Of a stretch of 64,000 nucleotides of DNA, positions 25,139 to 34,208 are shown piece by piece. How positions within the stretch are numbered: the first letter of the stretch is position 1; the number at the start of each line of letters is the position of its first letter. The translations under genes were made by a program, and so were the position numbers. Source of the DNA: Actinomycetota bacterium (GTDB lineage: Bacteria > Margulisbacteria > Marinamargulisbacteria > GCA-2716485 > GCA-002719695). Below the pieces are notes generated by a model. It worked only from the letters and a program-made list of their open reading frames with translations, did no database searches and had not been told where the DNA came from. The stretch is from contig NZWE01000024.1 of assembly GCA_002697535.1 (NCBI GenBank), positions 40,700-104,699 on the forward strand, read 5' to 3'.

Positions 25139-25711
25139 ATGAAACCATCTGATTTATTATCTGATGAGCTTGATCAGATATTGTGTATGCTTGATATCTT
25201 AGAGATTATGCATGAACGGCTATCTCAAGGAAAACCTGTTAATTTAGATGATTTAAAGCGCATTATTCAATATTTTAAGATATTTGCTAACCGTACTCAT
25301 AACAAAAAAGAAGAAAAGATTCTTTTTCCTGCGCTCAGACGCCATAGTGGTGTTCAAAGTAACGATATCATTAATCAACTTAAATCTGAAAATAGCTTAG
25401 CTGAACTCTATTTAACTTCCCTTAAGCATATTATTAAAGATGTTAAAAAGGGCAGCTTTCAGGCAAAAGAAAAAATGCTTACTTTATTAAAAAAGTATCT
25501 TATTCTTGAAAAAACACATCTTCATAATGAACAAATCTTTGTTATCCCTTTATGTAATCAAGAAATACCTGAAGATAAACAAGAAAAAATTCTGAAAGAA
25601 TTTCAAGCCTATGATGAAAAACTATTTGGTCATGGTATGCAACGTAAATTTCATAAGGCTTTTGGTAAAGTTATTAAAAACTTACAAAAACACTATTATA
25701 CTGATAATTAA
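25139..25711 (+). CDS. Hemerythrin-like (HHE) domain protein lacking some metal ligands
   Basis: The 190-residue protein is predicted to form a four-helix bundle. Two segments match hemerythrin HHE helices: RTHNKKEEKILFPAL (about 53-67) and LEKTHLHNEQIFVIPL (about 125-140). The histidines expected in the first helix (here ELDQILCML) and the third helix (here ENSLAELYLTSL) are absent, so a normal di-iron centre is doubtful. It starts at an ATG after a GGGGGG-type Shine-Dalgarno (TTAGGGGGGTTTATG). It may be an iron or oxygen/NO sensor that lost binding, or a structural relative. Confidence 0.7.
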   Translation: MKPSDLLSDELDQILCMLDILEIMHERLSQGKPVNLDDLKRIIQYFKIFANRTHNKKEEKILFPALRRHSGVQSNDIINQLKSENSLAELYLTSLKHIIKDVKKGSFQAKEKMLTLLKKYLILEKTHLHNEQIFVIPLCNQEIPEDKQEKILKEFQAYDEKLFGHGMQRKFHKAFGKVIKNLQKHYYTDN

Positions 25712-25764
25712 TCTCATCTTCAGATTACTAAGATAAACTCATTCTATTTCGCCCACTGGGGTCG

Positions 25765-25792
25765 TTGTTACTTATGTTTTTTATGATACACT
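25765..25792 (+). promoter_or_regulatory. Probable leaderless promoter
   Basis: TTGTTA (25765-25770) and TACACT (25787-25792) are 16 bases apart. Only six bases (all T) separate the -10 box from the ATG at 25799. Confidence 0.6.
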
Positions 25793-25798
25793 TTTTTT

Positions 25799-26638
25799 AT
25801 GAGCTTATCCTATAAATCTCCTCTTATCTTAACAACGACTAATTTATTTTTTGTATGTAGTTTTAGTATTGTTAAGTTTTTAAGCTCGACTGTAGCTATT
25901 GAAACCATTATGTTATTTCGCTTTTTAGCAGGTCCGGTTTTTTTAATTCCTTTTTTTATTCTGACAAAAAAACCTATTATTATTAAATCATACTCTCTTT
26001 TTATCTTTCGTATTTTCTTTGGCATTAGTGCTATGTCTTGTTTGTTTTTATCCTTTAAATACGGTCAAATTGGAAAAAGTATGTTAATTTTTGAATGCTC
26101 TACTATTTGGACATTAATTCTTAGTTATATCTTTTATAAGAATAAACCGCATTATATATCCCTGCTAACCATCCCATTTGTCTTTATTGGCCTTTATCTT
26201 GTTCTTCAGCCTCAGTCTATGACAACTTTCAATCAAGGGGACTTATTTGCTTTACTAGGTTCTTTTTTTAATACAGGTGTTTACATTACACTGAAACAAC
26301 TACGCTATTCACATGACACCACTACAATTGTCCTTATTTGTTACTTTTTTTCAGCGTTAATCGTTAGTATTCCTGCCATTATTTCTCCGCCCATGATATC
26401 TCTGGAAACTATAGGTTATCTAATTTTAATGTGTAGCGTTGGGTTTTTAGGGCAGCTGGGCATGACTTTAGGTTTTAAATTTGCTAGCGCTGGTATCTGT
26501 TCTTTATTAATGTTAAGTATCGTGCCACTAACAACGTTAAGCGGTATTTTATTTTTTGGGGAATCTTATCAAGCCTTAGTCTGGTTAGGGATTATTCTTA
26601 TTTTTAGTTGTTTAATACTGATTTCAAGATGGCAATAA
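25799..26638 (+). CDS. EamA/DMT-family transporter
   Basis: A second 10-segment EamA transporter of 279 residues, not closely similar to that at 22.9 kb. Repeat 1 begins LTTTNLFFVCSFSIVKFLSS; repeat 2 contains FALLGSFFNTGVYITLKQL and ends with SLLMLSIVPLTTLSGILFFGES. Substrate unknown. It converges on aroC, seven bases away, across a hairpin. Confidence 0.87.
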   Translation: MSLSYKSPLILTTTNLFFVCSFSIVKFLSSTVAIETIMLFRFLAGPVFLIPFFILTKKPIIIKSYSLFIFRIFFGISAMSCLFLSFKYGQIGKSMLIFECSTIWTLILSYIFYKNKPHYISLLTIPFVFIGLYLVLQPQSMTTFNQGDLFALLGSFFNTGVYITLKQLRYSHDTTTIVLICYFFSALIVSIPAIISPPMISLETIGYLILMCSVGFLGQLGMTLGFKFASAGICSLLMLSIVPLTTLSGILFFGESYQALVWLGIILIFSCLILISRWQ

Positions 26639-26652
26639 TCGTATCTTATTGC
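26632..26652. terminator. Possible bidirectional terminator between the transporter and aroC
   Basis: GCAATAA at 26632-26638 and TTATTGC at 26646-26652 form a 7-bp stem with a 7-base loop. It spans the stop codons of both convergent genes. Flanking T-richness is weak. Confidence 0.4.
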
Positions 26653-27722
26653 TGATTAATTTTATTAATTAATAGATGATCAAGTATCACTAAATTAGCC
26701 ATGGCTTCTACAATAGGAACGGCTCTCGGAATTACACACGGATCATGTCGTCCCTTTGCTTGTAATTCGGTTTCTTTATGATCACTTGTTACAGAACTTT
26801 GTTTTTTAAATATGGTTGCGGTAGGCTTAAATGCTACCCGAAAATAAATATCTTCTCCATTTGATATCCCTCCCTGCATTCCTCCTGAATGATTCGTCTT
26901 GGTTCTGACTCGATCGACTTCCATGTAAAATGCATCATTATGCTCTGATCCGGTTAAAAAAGTCCCTTCAAATCCCGATCCAAATTCTACTCCCATCGTG
27001 GCCGGCAACGACATCATTGCTTTTGCTAGATCTGCTTTTAATTTATCAAACACAGGTTCGCCTAAACCTACCGGAACATTACGTATAACACACTCTATAA
27101 CCCCACCTAAGGAATCTCCTTCGTCACGTGCTTTTTCAACTCGTTCAACCATCAAATCACTACTTTCTTTATGGGGACATCTGACCAAACTTTTCTCAAC
27201 CTCTTCTTGCTTGATTACATCTCTGTTTATCTCAGCTGTTATTGTATGAATTTGACGTACATAAGCTATCGTCTCTATAGAATCTGTCATTAAAATCTTT
27301 TTGGCAATTGCACCCGCAGCCACTCTTCCTATCGTTTCCCTAGCAGAAGATCGTCCTCCTCCCTGCCAATTTCTAGTCCCATATTTTGCTTCATATGTAT
27401 AATCTGCATGAGACGGCCGAAAGGTATCTTTCATATTTTTATAGGCTTCAGGTTTTGCATCCTTATTATAAACCATTAAACTAATAGGGGTTCCTAACGT
27501 TTCACCCTCAAAAATACCTGACAAAATATGTACTTTATCCGCTTCGTCTCTTGGTGTTACTAATTTATTTTGACCCGGTCTACGTCTATCTAACTCTAAT
27601 TGAATCTCTTCTTCATTAATCGCTAATTGTGATGGACACCCATCAATCACAACCCCTACGCCCCCTCCATGCGATTCGCCCCACGTTGTTATTCTAAAAA
27701 GTCGTCCAAATGTATTACCCAT
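26646..27722 (-). CDS. aroC: Chorismate synthase
   Basis: This FMN-dependent enzyme converts 5-enolpyruvylshikimate-3-phosphate to chorismate, the last step of the shikimate pathway. The signatures are [27 protein letters not shown] at the N-terminus (first part [19 protein letters not shown]), [34 protein letters not shown] and the C-terminal [18 protein letters not shown]. The length of 358 residues is normal. The start overlaps the bolA stop by eight bases, so the two are coupled. Confidence 0.97.
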   Translation of the reverse strand: MGNTFGRLFRITTWGESHGGGVGVVIDGCPSQLAINEEEIQLELDRRRPGQNKLVTPRDEADKVHILSGIFEGETLGTPISLMVYNKDAKPEAYKNMKDTFRPSHADYTYEAKYGTRNWQGGGRSSARETIGRVAAGAIAKKILMTDSIETIAYVRQIHTITAEINRDVIKQEEVEKSLVRCPHKESSDLMVERVEKARDEGDSLGGVIECVIRNVPVGLGEPVFDKLKADLAKAMMSLPATMGVEFGSGFEGTFLTGSEHNDAFYMEVDRVRTKTNHSGGMQGGISNGEDIYFRVAFKPTATIFKKQSSVTSDHKETELQAKGRHDPCVIPRAVPIVEAMANLVILDHLLINKINQQ

Positions 27723-27990
27723 TAGTCTTCCATTCTGAGTGTGTCAGTGTTTGTAAACTTAAAGCATGCAGCCCTCTTTCAAAAAATGGTTTACATATAT
27801 CATAAATGTATTGGTGTCGCTTTACTTTTGTTTTATTGAGAAATGTATCAGATACTATTGTTACATTAAAATGAGTGTTTTCATGTCTACTAACACCTCG
27901 GTGACCTTTATGTGAATCACTATCATCGGTTATATGTAAATAACACCCATTACACTTTTCTAATACTTCTTTTGCAATCTCTTCTTTCAT
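27715..27990 (-). CDS. bolA: BolA-family protein
   Basis: This 91-residue protein has the BolA fold with the characteristic [33 protein letters not shown] segment (the key parts are [11 protein letters not shown] and [11 protein letters not shown]), and a final [13 protein letters not shown] where the family has HALSLxxxTPxEW. The conserved His of the RHQ motif is a candidate [2Fe-2S] ligand in BolA-glutaredoxin complexes. No monothiol glutaredoxin gene lies in the window. It sits upstream of and overlapping aroC. Confidence 0.9.
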   Translation of the reverse strand: MKEEIAKEVLEKCNGCYLHITDDSDSHKGHRGVSRHENTHFNVTIVSDTFLNKTKVKRHQYIYDICKPFFERGLHALSLQTLTHSEWKTNG

Positions 27991-28044
27991 GCTGTTTATA
28001 GCCTACCCCACAATTCTACTTATACCAAGACTTAATTGTCTATT

Positions 28045-29226
28045 TTATATAGGTAAATTAGGCAATAATCTATCTATTTTAAAGACAACGCTAAAGCCTA
28101 CTGATTCTGTAAACTCATTCGAACTTACATAAACGCGTTTCACTCGAATAATTAAATCATAAAATTTTGCTGTTCTGTAATAGAAATCTCCTACTAAAAT
28201 TGCATTATTATTTTCTGAATTAAATGGCTTTGAATAATTTAATACTCCTGTGACTGGGCCTATCTGCTTCCATCCTAATGCAGCCGTTAACACATTCACG
28301 TCATCATAAAGCTCGTACTGCAATCCCGCTTTTGCATATTCTCCCATAATATCTGATGTTGCATTTACTAATACACCTGATACCTTTTCTTTTAATGCAC
28401 CTGAACTAAAATTAAATGCGGTAGATTGATAAGCGTTATTAAAATATCCTGGCACAAAATCTGTTCCCAATACACGATATTCCGCTTTGTAATCAACAAT
28501 ATCAAAAAAGCTTCCTCTCGCCCCAGAAGATATGCCCTGTCCATGATCTACCAACTTGGCATACTCGGTATATAGTGTAAAAAATTGCCCTCCAATCGGA
28601 TAGGATATATCCGCCGCATACCCATCTTGTTCTGGTCTTGTGACCAACGTTCCGGAGGTATCATCATTAACGCCATCTTCATCTCTCATATAGGTAGCTC
28701 CAACGATTACTGGTGTAGATGCTAACTCTAATAGGGGTCTTTCTACTCGTAGCCCTTGTACATTTTGAGCTGTTTGTAACGCTGTTACTTTGGTTTTTAA
28801 TACAGTTAAATATCCTAAGAAACCTGTTTTTTGATTATTAAACTCACTTGTTCCCCCACTCCCTGTATCAAATCCATCCACTAGTAACCCTTGTCCTAAT
28901 GTAATATTACTTAGTCGGCCATATTTGAACCCATGTTTTTTCTGGTAGTCATACCCTAAATAACGTAAGGTTAGCCAATCAGCTGATTTAGGATAGCCAT
29001 AATCCCCCATTGGAATATACAAATCTATTCCTAAGCCTACCTGCAATCCTTTTAAGTTAAAATTTGGATTTATATTTGCTTTAAAATAAGAATTATTATC
29101 GATATTTACATATCCAAATCCAGCTGCCGTATCTTCTTTCATAAAATCTGATAATTGATATTGAATCCCACCTTGAACTGCGGTTGTTAAGAAAATAAAT
29201 AATATCCCAAAGATAAACTGCTTCAT
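28045..29226 (-). CDS. Exported protein, probable outer-membrane beta-barrel
   Basis: A signal peptide (MKQFIFGILFIFLTTAVQG) leads into a Gly/Tyr-rich protein of alternating pattern over the whole 393 residues, e.g. GFGYVNIDNNSYFKANINP and NAILVGDFYYRTAKFYDLIIRV. It ends with a strand of alternating residues (SVGFSVVFKIDRLLPNLPI). No domain is recognised. An AAGGAGC Shine-Dalgarno precedes the ATG. Outer-membrane location is inferred. It lies beside another exported protein, but they are probably separate transcripts. Confidence 0.65.
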   Translation of the reverse strand: MKQFIFGILFIFLTTAVQGGIQYQLSDFMKEDTAAGFGYVNIDNNSYFKANINPNFNLKGLQVGLGIDLYIPMGDYGYPKSADWLTLRYLGYDYQKKHGFKYGRLSNITLGQGLLVDGFDTGSGGTSEFNNQKTGFLGYLTVLKTKVTALQTAQNVQGLRVERPLLELASTPVIVGATYMRDEDGVNDDTSGTLVTRPEQDGYAADISYPIGGQFFTLYTEYAKLVDHGQGISSGARGSFFDIVDYKAEYRVLGTDFVPGYFNNAYQSTAFNFSSGALKEKVSGVLVNATSDIMGEYAKAGLQYELYDDVNVLTAALGWKQIGPVTGVLNYSKPFNSENNNAILVGDFYYRTAKFYDLIIRVKRVYVSSNEFTESVGFSVVFKIDRLLPNLPI

Positions 29227-29298
29227 AATTTGCTCCTTAAAATAGAAAACTTGTTTGTATTATATCATTTTTGATTTTATTCTGCCAAACACTCAATT

Positions 29299-30060
29299 TT
29301 AATCTTTAAAAAGAAAATCTTTTACCTTTTTGAACCTATATATAGAGTAATGATGAATGGTGGGCACTATAAAATAATTTACATAATCTACCCAAGTTGA
29401 TTTTATTTTTAGCGGCTTTGAGCCTATCCCCAAAACAACGTGTAACGCAATATGTGGAATATCTGCAAACTCATTACTATTGTTTGAGATAGGAATTCTT
29501 GCATACCCTGAACTAAGCTTTATTTCTGATGTAATTATATGCCGATTGGTTTCGTATACCCAGCGCTCAAAACTTGCCTGAATGGCCAGTCCTGAAATAT
29601 ACGCGCCTGATATCCCTCCTTTATTCCAAAAACGTTCTCTCCCAGTAAGGGTGACATCTGGATGTGCGACAATAATTCCAGCGCCTACTCTCTGAATAAT
29701 ATTACGTTTATTACGTTTTCCAATATTAAAAAACAAAATATTATACCCATCAGAAATACTCAAATTATCAATTCCACTAGGTGGGTTTTTTAAATACATT
29801 TTATAATGCACCCACTCTATCCCTACCGTACTTTTATCATTCCAATTATCCAATCGAACTGTGTAATAAGGACTATCTATAAATGACCGGCCTTCCCAAG
29901 ACGCCTTATGCACAATATCTCCATCATTATTTTTGATAGATAAAACTGAATTCATAGCATAATTAAAGCCCCAATTAGAATGGAAATATATTCCATCTGT
30001 TGCGCCTATTAGCTTTGAAGAAAATAAGCATAGACATAAAAAAATCTTCAAGCTTTTCAT
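29299..30060 (-). CDS. Exported hypothetical protein
   Basis: The family is not recognised. The frame is open to 30144, but the ATG at 30060 starts a clean signal peptide (MKSLKIFLCLCLFSSKLIGA), so I use it (254 residues). The mature part is rich in aromatic residues and short alternating strands (GVEWVHYKMYL-like; IASFERWVYE-like), consistent with a small beta-barrel, and its last 30 residues are basic (HHYSIYRFKKVKDFLFKD). Function unknown. The 160 bases upstream, to 30303, hold nothing I can identify. Confidence 0.55.
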   Translation of the reverse strand: MKSLKIFLCLCLFSSKLIGATDGIYFHSNWGFNYAMNSVLSIKNNDGDIVHKASWEGRSFIDSPYYTVRLDNWNDKSTVGIEWVHYKMYLKNPPSGIDNLSISDGYNILFFNIGKRNKRNIIQRVGAGIIVAHPDVTLTGRERFWNKGGISGAYISGLAIQASFERWVYETNRHIITSEIKLSSGYARIPISNNSNEFADIPHIALHVVLGIGSKPLKIKSTWVDYVNYFIVPTIHHYSIYRFKKVKDFLFKD

Positions 30061-30303
30061 TGTGTTTAAACTATCATGAATAAATGTATTATTCAAACCA
30101 AAATTTACAACATAAATTTTAATTATTTGGTATGAAATTTTCAATTAATTTTAGACCCCGTTTAGTATTTCATAAACAATTCTTTATGAGCCCCCCTCCT
30201 AATAATAATAACTAGATTAATCTCATCATAAAACCGCTTATTATAACCAGACAATATTATCTAAAAAGGTGACACCAGATTCTGATTTTTCAACATAATT
30301 TTA

Positions 30304-30804
30304 TTACATTTTTTTTTCATTTTCAGCTTCATCCTCTATCATTTTTGATGCAAACTTAATACTGGCTAATTCATCTAAAAACTCTGAATCTAATTTATCC
30401 ATCATCTTTTTCCATTTAACACGTGTTTTCTCTTTATCCTTTTCAATAATTTTTTTTTCTTTTACTTTTTGGATAAGTTCTTGTTGTTCCTCATCTCGCT
30501 TTTCTTCACTTTTTTTTACAACATCCTGCTGTTGCTGTACTTTTTCTTCCATTCGTTTTACATGCTCTTGATGCATCTTTATTGTTGTCATTGATGGCAA
30601 TTCAGAGCTTGATAATAGTTCATTAACATAACTTAAATGTTCAGCTTGCTCTTTTTTCATTTTGATTTCTTCTAACCGTTCTTCATGTAGTTTTTTTTCA
30701 GCTGCATTAAACTTTTCTTGTTGCTGTTTTTCTCGAATATTTCTAACATTTAATAAGGTTTTTAACGAGTATAGAAACCGCTTACCTTTTTTGGGTTTTG
30801 ACAT
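30304..30804 (-). CDS. fliJ: FliJ-like export-apparatus coiled-coil protein
   Basis: The 166-residue protein is highly charged and almost wholly coiled coil, with an N-terminal FLYSLKTLLNVRNIREKQQQEKF that matches the FliJ family start (F-x-L-x-x-L-L-x-x-R). FliJ is the general chaperone and central stalk of the FliI hexamer, analogous to the gamma subunit of F1. It starts three bases after the fliI stop, in the conserved fliH-fliI-fliJ order. Coiled coils are weakly diagnostic, so context carries much of the call. Confidence 0.8.
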   Translation of the reverse strand: MSKPKKGKRFLYSLKTLLNVRNIREKQQQEKFNAAEKKLHEERLEEIKMKKEQAEHLSYVNELLSSSELPSMTTIKMHQEHVKRMEEKVQQQQDVVKKSEEKRDEEQQELIQKVKEKKIIEKDKEKTRVKWKKMMDKLDSEFLDELASIKFASKMIEDEAENEKKM

Positions 30805-30807
30805 GCT

Positions 30808-32118
30808 CTACATTAAACTTAATAATTTTTTTACATTATCATCAAACTGACAGGTATCATGTGTCCCTTGCTTTAAAAAGTCATTTACAGCATCAATATT
30901 ACTAATCGCATCATCAATCTTCGGATTACTTCCTTTTACATACGCTCCAATATTAATCAAATCTTCAGCTTCTGTGTATCGAGCTAAAATTTCTCTCATT
31001 CTTCCCGCTGCTTTCTTATGATCATCTGATGACACAACCGGAAATAATCTACTCACAGAATGTCCTACATCAATACATGGATAATGATTCTTTGATGCTA
31101 AATCTCGAGATAACGCAATATGCCCATCTAAAATACCTCTTGCGGCATCCGCTATCGGCTCATCCATATCCCCACCTTCAACCAATACGGTATAAATGGC
31201 TGTAATACTTCCCTTGTCAGATGTCCCAGCCCTTTCCATTAAACGAGGTAACATGGCAAAAACAGAGGGGGTATAGCCTTTTGTAGTAGGAGGTTCTCCT
31301 GTTGCTAATCCAATCTCTCGCTGAGCCATCGCAAATCGTGTTACAGAATCCATCATAAATAAAACATTCTTTCCTTGATCTCTAAAATATTCTGCGATAG
31401 CGGTTCCAACTAAAGCTCCTTTTAAACGAATAACAGGAGGTTGATCTGAGGTAGCACAAATTACTACCGAACGTTTTAACCCTTCTTCTCCCAAAGATTC
31501 TTCGATAAAATCTTTCACTTCTCGCCCTCTTTCTCCAATCAAACTGATAACATTAACATCGGATGAACAATTTCGAGCTAACATTCCCATTAAGGTGCTT
31601 TTTCCTACCCCTGATCCTGCAAAAATTCCAATTCGCTGCCCCGTCCCAAGTGTTAAAACACCATCAATAGCCTTCACGCCTGTTGCAAATACGTCTGATA
31701 TACGAGGCCTCATAACTGGATCTGGAGGATCATTATCAATACCATAAATAGCATCAAAATCTAGCTCTCCTTTACGATCCATCGGCTCACCCAATCCATT
31801 CAATACCCTTCCTAATAAAGCATCCCCTACCTTTACTGAAATAGGTCTGCCTGTTGCAAAAATTAATCCTCCGGGTCTAATCCCAGCGGTACTGCCTAAC
31901 GGCATTAATAATACGCGCCCTTCTTTAAATCCAACAACCTCAGCTAAGATATGCGTTTCTTTGGTAACCGTAATTTTACATAATTCTCCAATAGACACTC
32001 CTTGCACTTCAGCCTCAACAACCAATCCAACCACCTGGATTACTTTACCAATAACTTTTAATACATTGGTTTTCTTAATGACATTTTTATAACTTTCTAA
32101 GTCGGCAAGTTTACTCAT
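30808..32118 (-). CDS. fliI: Flagellar/type III export ATPase FliI
   Basis: This ATPase powers export of flagellar (or type III) substrates. The Walker A is GIFAGSGVGKSTLMGM (about residues 163-178), and Walker B lies in NVLFMMDSVTRFAMAQREIG, the export-ATPase signature with the family-specific TGEPPTTKGYTPSVFAMLPRL. The VIDPFPLLEAKGI-type catalytic Glu region reads SLIGERGREVKDF. The 436 residues match FliI/YscN. Its start overlaps the end of fliH by four bases. The other flagellar genes are outside the window, so flagellum versus injectisome cannot be fully separated, though the FliHIJ order favours a flagellum. Confidence 0.95.
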   Translation of the reverse strand: MSKLADLESYKNVIKKTNVLKVIGKVIQVVGLVVEAEVQGVSIGELCKITVTKETHILAEVVGFKEGRVLLMPLGSTAGIRPGGLIFATGRPISVKVGDALLGRVLNGLGEPMDRKGELDFDAIYGIDNDPPDPVMRPRISDVFATGVKAIDGVLTLGTGQRIGIFAGSGVGKSTLMGMLARNCSSDVNVISLIGERGREVKDFIEESLGEEGLKRSVVICATSDQPPVIRLKGALVGTAIAEYFRDQGKNVLFMMDSVTRFAMAQREIGLATGEPPTTKGYTPSVFAMLPRLMERAGTSDKGSITAIYTVLVEGGDMDEPIADAARGILDGHIALSRDLASKNHYPCIDVGHSVSRLFPVVSSDDHKKAAGRMREILARYTEAEDLINIGAYVKGSNPKIDDAISNIDAVNDFLKQGTHDTCQFDDNVKKLLSLM

Positions 32119-33320
32119 TTGAATTCATCAAAGGTGTCATCAAAATCACTTAAATCTAATCCGGCAAATAAATCATCATCATCTTCATCATCTTCATCAT
32201 CTTCATCATCATCTTCTTCTTCGTCGTCGTCATCGTCATCGTCGTCTATAGAGGCTCCTTCATAGCTATCTTCATTTTGGTATACATCCTCTTGATCCAG
32301 CTCTATCTCTTCCATATCGTCATTTTCTGCATTATCCAACTCCCTTATCTCATCCATTTCTATCTCTTGAGCTAGGTCACCATCTGCACTCTGAGCACTA
32401 TTCTCTGCGACTGCTGATTGTATAGGTTCTTCTTTTTCAACTATGTTTGTTATCTGCTCATTTTCTTTTTCATGAAATTCATCGATAGCTTGTTTTAAAA
32501 TTGCTAATTTGGATGTTACGGTCGCATCAATAAATCCTAAATTGGTCTCTATTGTACATCCACCACTAACCATGCTTGTATCCGTATGAACATCTAAGCG
32601 CTGCATATCTTTAAATTTATCTTCAAATTTTTCTCGCAATGAATCTAACAATGATTTATCTTCTGGATTAATCGTTATCGCTACATAATCTTTTTCTGTG
32701 ATTTTATCGATAGCATTCATAAATAATGTTTCAAATACAGCTTCATCTTTTTGTATTTGATGGCCAATAATATGTTCTGCGATGGCTAATGATAAATCGA
32801 TAGTAAAATCTCTTTTTTTATCTAAATCTTCCTTTTTACTTTTCCCTAATTCATTAATAGAATTAAAAAGATTTTTAGAATAATCTTGAAATACAACCTT
32901 CCCTTCTTCATACCCAGCATCATAACCTTCTTGCTTTGCTGTTTCACGTAACTGTCTTAACTCTTCTTGAATTGCCTTGATCTGCATTTCACGATACTGA
33001 TTCATTTCTTCATTTATATTTCTCTTCATAACAGTATAGGTATCTACATTCGTTTCTTGATTTTTTGTTACTTGCGTATGCTCTAATTCTTCTCTAGAAG
33101 CATCCAATCCCACTGGATTACTGTTATCATTTCCTGATAATTCACCAGCTGCTAAAGGCTCTTGTATTGTAGTTGCCTGATTAAATGTTTTTATTGGCTT
33201 TAGTTTTATTGTTTTTTTTGAGGCATCTTTTCTTAGCTTAATAACGCCTTTTCTTTTTAAAGGTACATTATGCTGATTTGCTGACTTTTTTTGATCTAAT
33301 TCCTCTAAATTACTACTCAT
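32115..33320 (-). CDS. fliH: FliH-like stator protein with a long acidic C-terminal tail
   Basis: Residues about 100-290 match FliH/YscL: a charged coiled coil with EEGYDAGYEEGK (about 139-150) and a C-terminal domain resembling the V-ATPase E subunit (LSLAIAEHIIGHQI; VSGGCTIETNLGFIDATVTSKLAIL). FliH dimers hold FliI at the export gate. About 110 further residues follow, ending in a stretch of almost unbroken Asp/Glu and FAGLDLSDFDDTFDEF. Family members normally stop after the E-subunit-like domain. The N-terminal 90 residues are low-complexity. The start is leaderless-type. Confidence 0.85.
   Translation of the reverse strand: MSSNLEELDQKKSANQHNVPLKRKGVIKLRKDASKKTIKLKPIKTFNQATTIQEPLAAGELSGNDNSNPVGLDASREELEHTQVTKNQETNVDTYTVMKRNINEEMNQYREMQIKAIQEELRQLRETAKQEGYDAGYEEGKVVFQDYSKNLFNSINELGKSKKEDLDKKRDFTIDLSLAIAEHIIGHQIQKDEAVFETLFMNAIDKITEKDYVAITINPEDKSLLDSLREKFEDKFKDMQRLDVHTDTSMVSGGCTIETNLGFIDATVTSKLAILKQAIDEFHEKENEQITNIVEKEEPIQSAVAENSAQSADGDLAQEIEMDEIRELDNAENDDMEEIELDQEDVYQNEDSYEGASIDDDDDDDDEEEDDDEDDEDDEDDDDLFAGLDLSDFDDTFDEFK
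32165..32250 (-). repeat. Trinucleotide repeat encoding the FliH acidic tail
   Basis: Tandem GAT/GAA/GAC-type triplets (seen as TCATCA, TTC and GTCGTC on the plus strand) encode an unbroken Asp/Glu run. Triplet expansion or contraction would lengthen or shorten the tail without breaking the frame. Confidence 0.8.
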
Positions 33321-33327
33321 ACCTTAT

Positions 33328-33333
33328 ATTATA
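33328..33333 (-). promoter_or_regulatory. -10 box of a probable leaderless promoter (fliH-fliI-fliJ)
   Basis: On the minus strand a consensus TATAAT at 33333-33328 ends seven bases before the fliH ATG. Confidence 0.6.
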
Positions 33334-33369
33334 TCATTGGGAGTTTATAATGGTCTTGCCATAATTTTT

Positions 33370-33399
33370 TTGCTTGTTTGGCATAGTCTCGATTATAAT
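33370..33399 (+). promoter_or_regulatory. Probable leaderless or near-leaderless promoter (lgt)
   Basis: TTGCTT at 33370-33375 and TATAAT at 33394-33399 are 18 bases apart. The chosen lgt ATG at 33410 is ten bases past the -10 box, so a 5' leader would be at most a few bases. Confidence 0.6.
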
Positions 33400-33409
33400 A
33401 GATTCGACT

Positions 33410-34195
33410 ATGTTAGTTTATCCAAATATTGATCCTATTCTTCTATCTCTTGGCCCTCTTCATATTCGCTGGTATGGCCTTGCTTATTTAGCTGGGGTTC
33501 TACTCCCTTTTCTCGTTTTTAAACGTGACTATAGACAGCGATTAAATATGAGTCTGGATGATATTTTTAATTATATTTCTTACCTTATTATCGGCATTAT
33601 TATTGGGGGACGTATTGGCTATGTTTTGTTTTATGATTTTATAGAATTTCTTCGTGCTCCTTATCTTATTATTGCCATCTGGAAGGGAGGGATGTCTTAT
33701 CATGGTGGTGCTATCGGATCTATTGTTAGTACAATTCTATTTGCTAAACGATATCATCTTAACAAACTTATGTTATTAGATTTACTGGCTATCGGCAGTA
33801 CCATTGGTATCTTTTTAGGTAGAATTGCTAATTTTATTAACGGTGAATTATTTGGACGTGTCACGACATCTCCACTAGGTATGGTTTTTCCTATGGGTGG
33901 CCCTCTTCCTCGTCATCCATCTCAACTTTATGAATCCTTTGCGGAGGGTTTGCTATTATTCTTGATTTTATGGGTCGTTCGTAAGTATTGGGCCCCCAGA
34001 CCTGGTATCTTAGGATCTCTTTATTTAATTTTATACGGTTCTTTTCGATTTATTCTAGAGTTTTTTCGCGAACCCGATGCCCACCTAGGTTTTATTATTC
34101 ATGTTTTTTCTTTAGGTCAACTGCTTTGTATTGTTGAGATTTTTATTGGGCTTTATCTATGTTGGTTGTTACAAAAACAACCAACACAACATTAA
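33410..34195 (+). CDS. lgt: Prolipoprotein diacylglyceryl transferase
   Basis: This inner-membrane enzyme moves diacylglycerol from phosphatidylglycerol to the lipobox Cys of prolipoproteins. It has the family motifs IRWYGLAYLAG near the N-terminus, a central KGGMSYHGGAIG (H-G-G-L type), the signature GRIANFINGELFGR (about residues 140-153) and RHPSQLYESFAEG. The frame is open to a TTG at 33374, but the promoter sits inside that extension, so the ATG at 33410 is the start (261 residues). The gene at 34.2-35.5 kb encodes an obvious substrate. Confidence 0.94.
   Translation: MLVYPNIDPILLSLGPLHIRWYGLAYLAGVLLPFLVFKRDYRQRLNMSLDDIFNYISYLIIGIIIGGRIGYVLFYDFIEFLRAPYLIIAIWKGGMSYHGGAIGSIVSTILFAKRYHLNKLMLLDLLAIGSTIGIFLGRIANFINGELFGRVTTSPLGMVFPMGGPLPRHPSQLYESFAEGLLLFLILWVVRKYWAPRPGILGSLYLILYGSFRFILEFFREPDAHLGFIIHVFSLGQLLCIVEIFIGLYLCWLLQKQPTQH
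34160..34186. repeat. 11-bp inverted repeat at the 3' end of lgt
   Basis: GTTGGTTGTT (34161-34170) and AACAACCAAC (34176-34185), plus one more pair outside, form a perfect stem with a 5-base loop inside the last codons of lgt, between convergent genes. No T-tract follows on either strand, so it is only a possible terminator. Confidence 0.45.
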
Positions 34196-34208
34196 TTAAA
34201 ACGATTTA

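Noticed and set aside
30061-30144. N-terminal extension of the exported protein at 29299-30060
   Set aside because: The internal ATG starts a typical signal peptide; the extension would bury it.
32165-32250. Tandem short repeats resembling a satellite or CRISPR-like array
   Set aside because: Units are triplets in frame encoding Asp/Glu in fliH, with no spacers or cas genes anywhere in the window.
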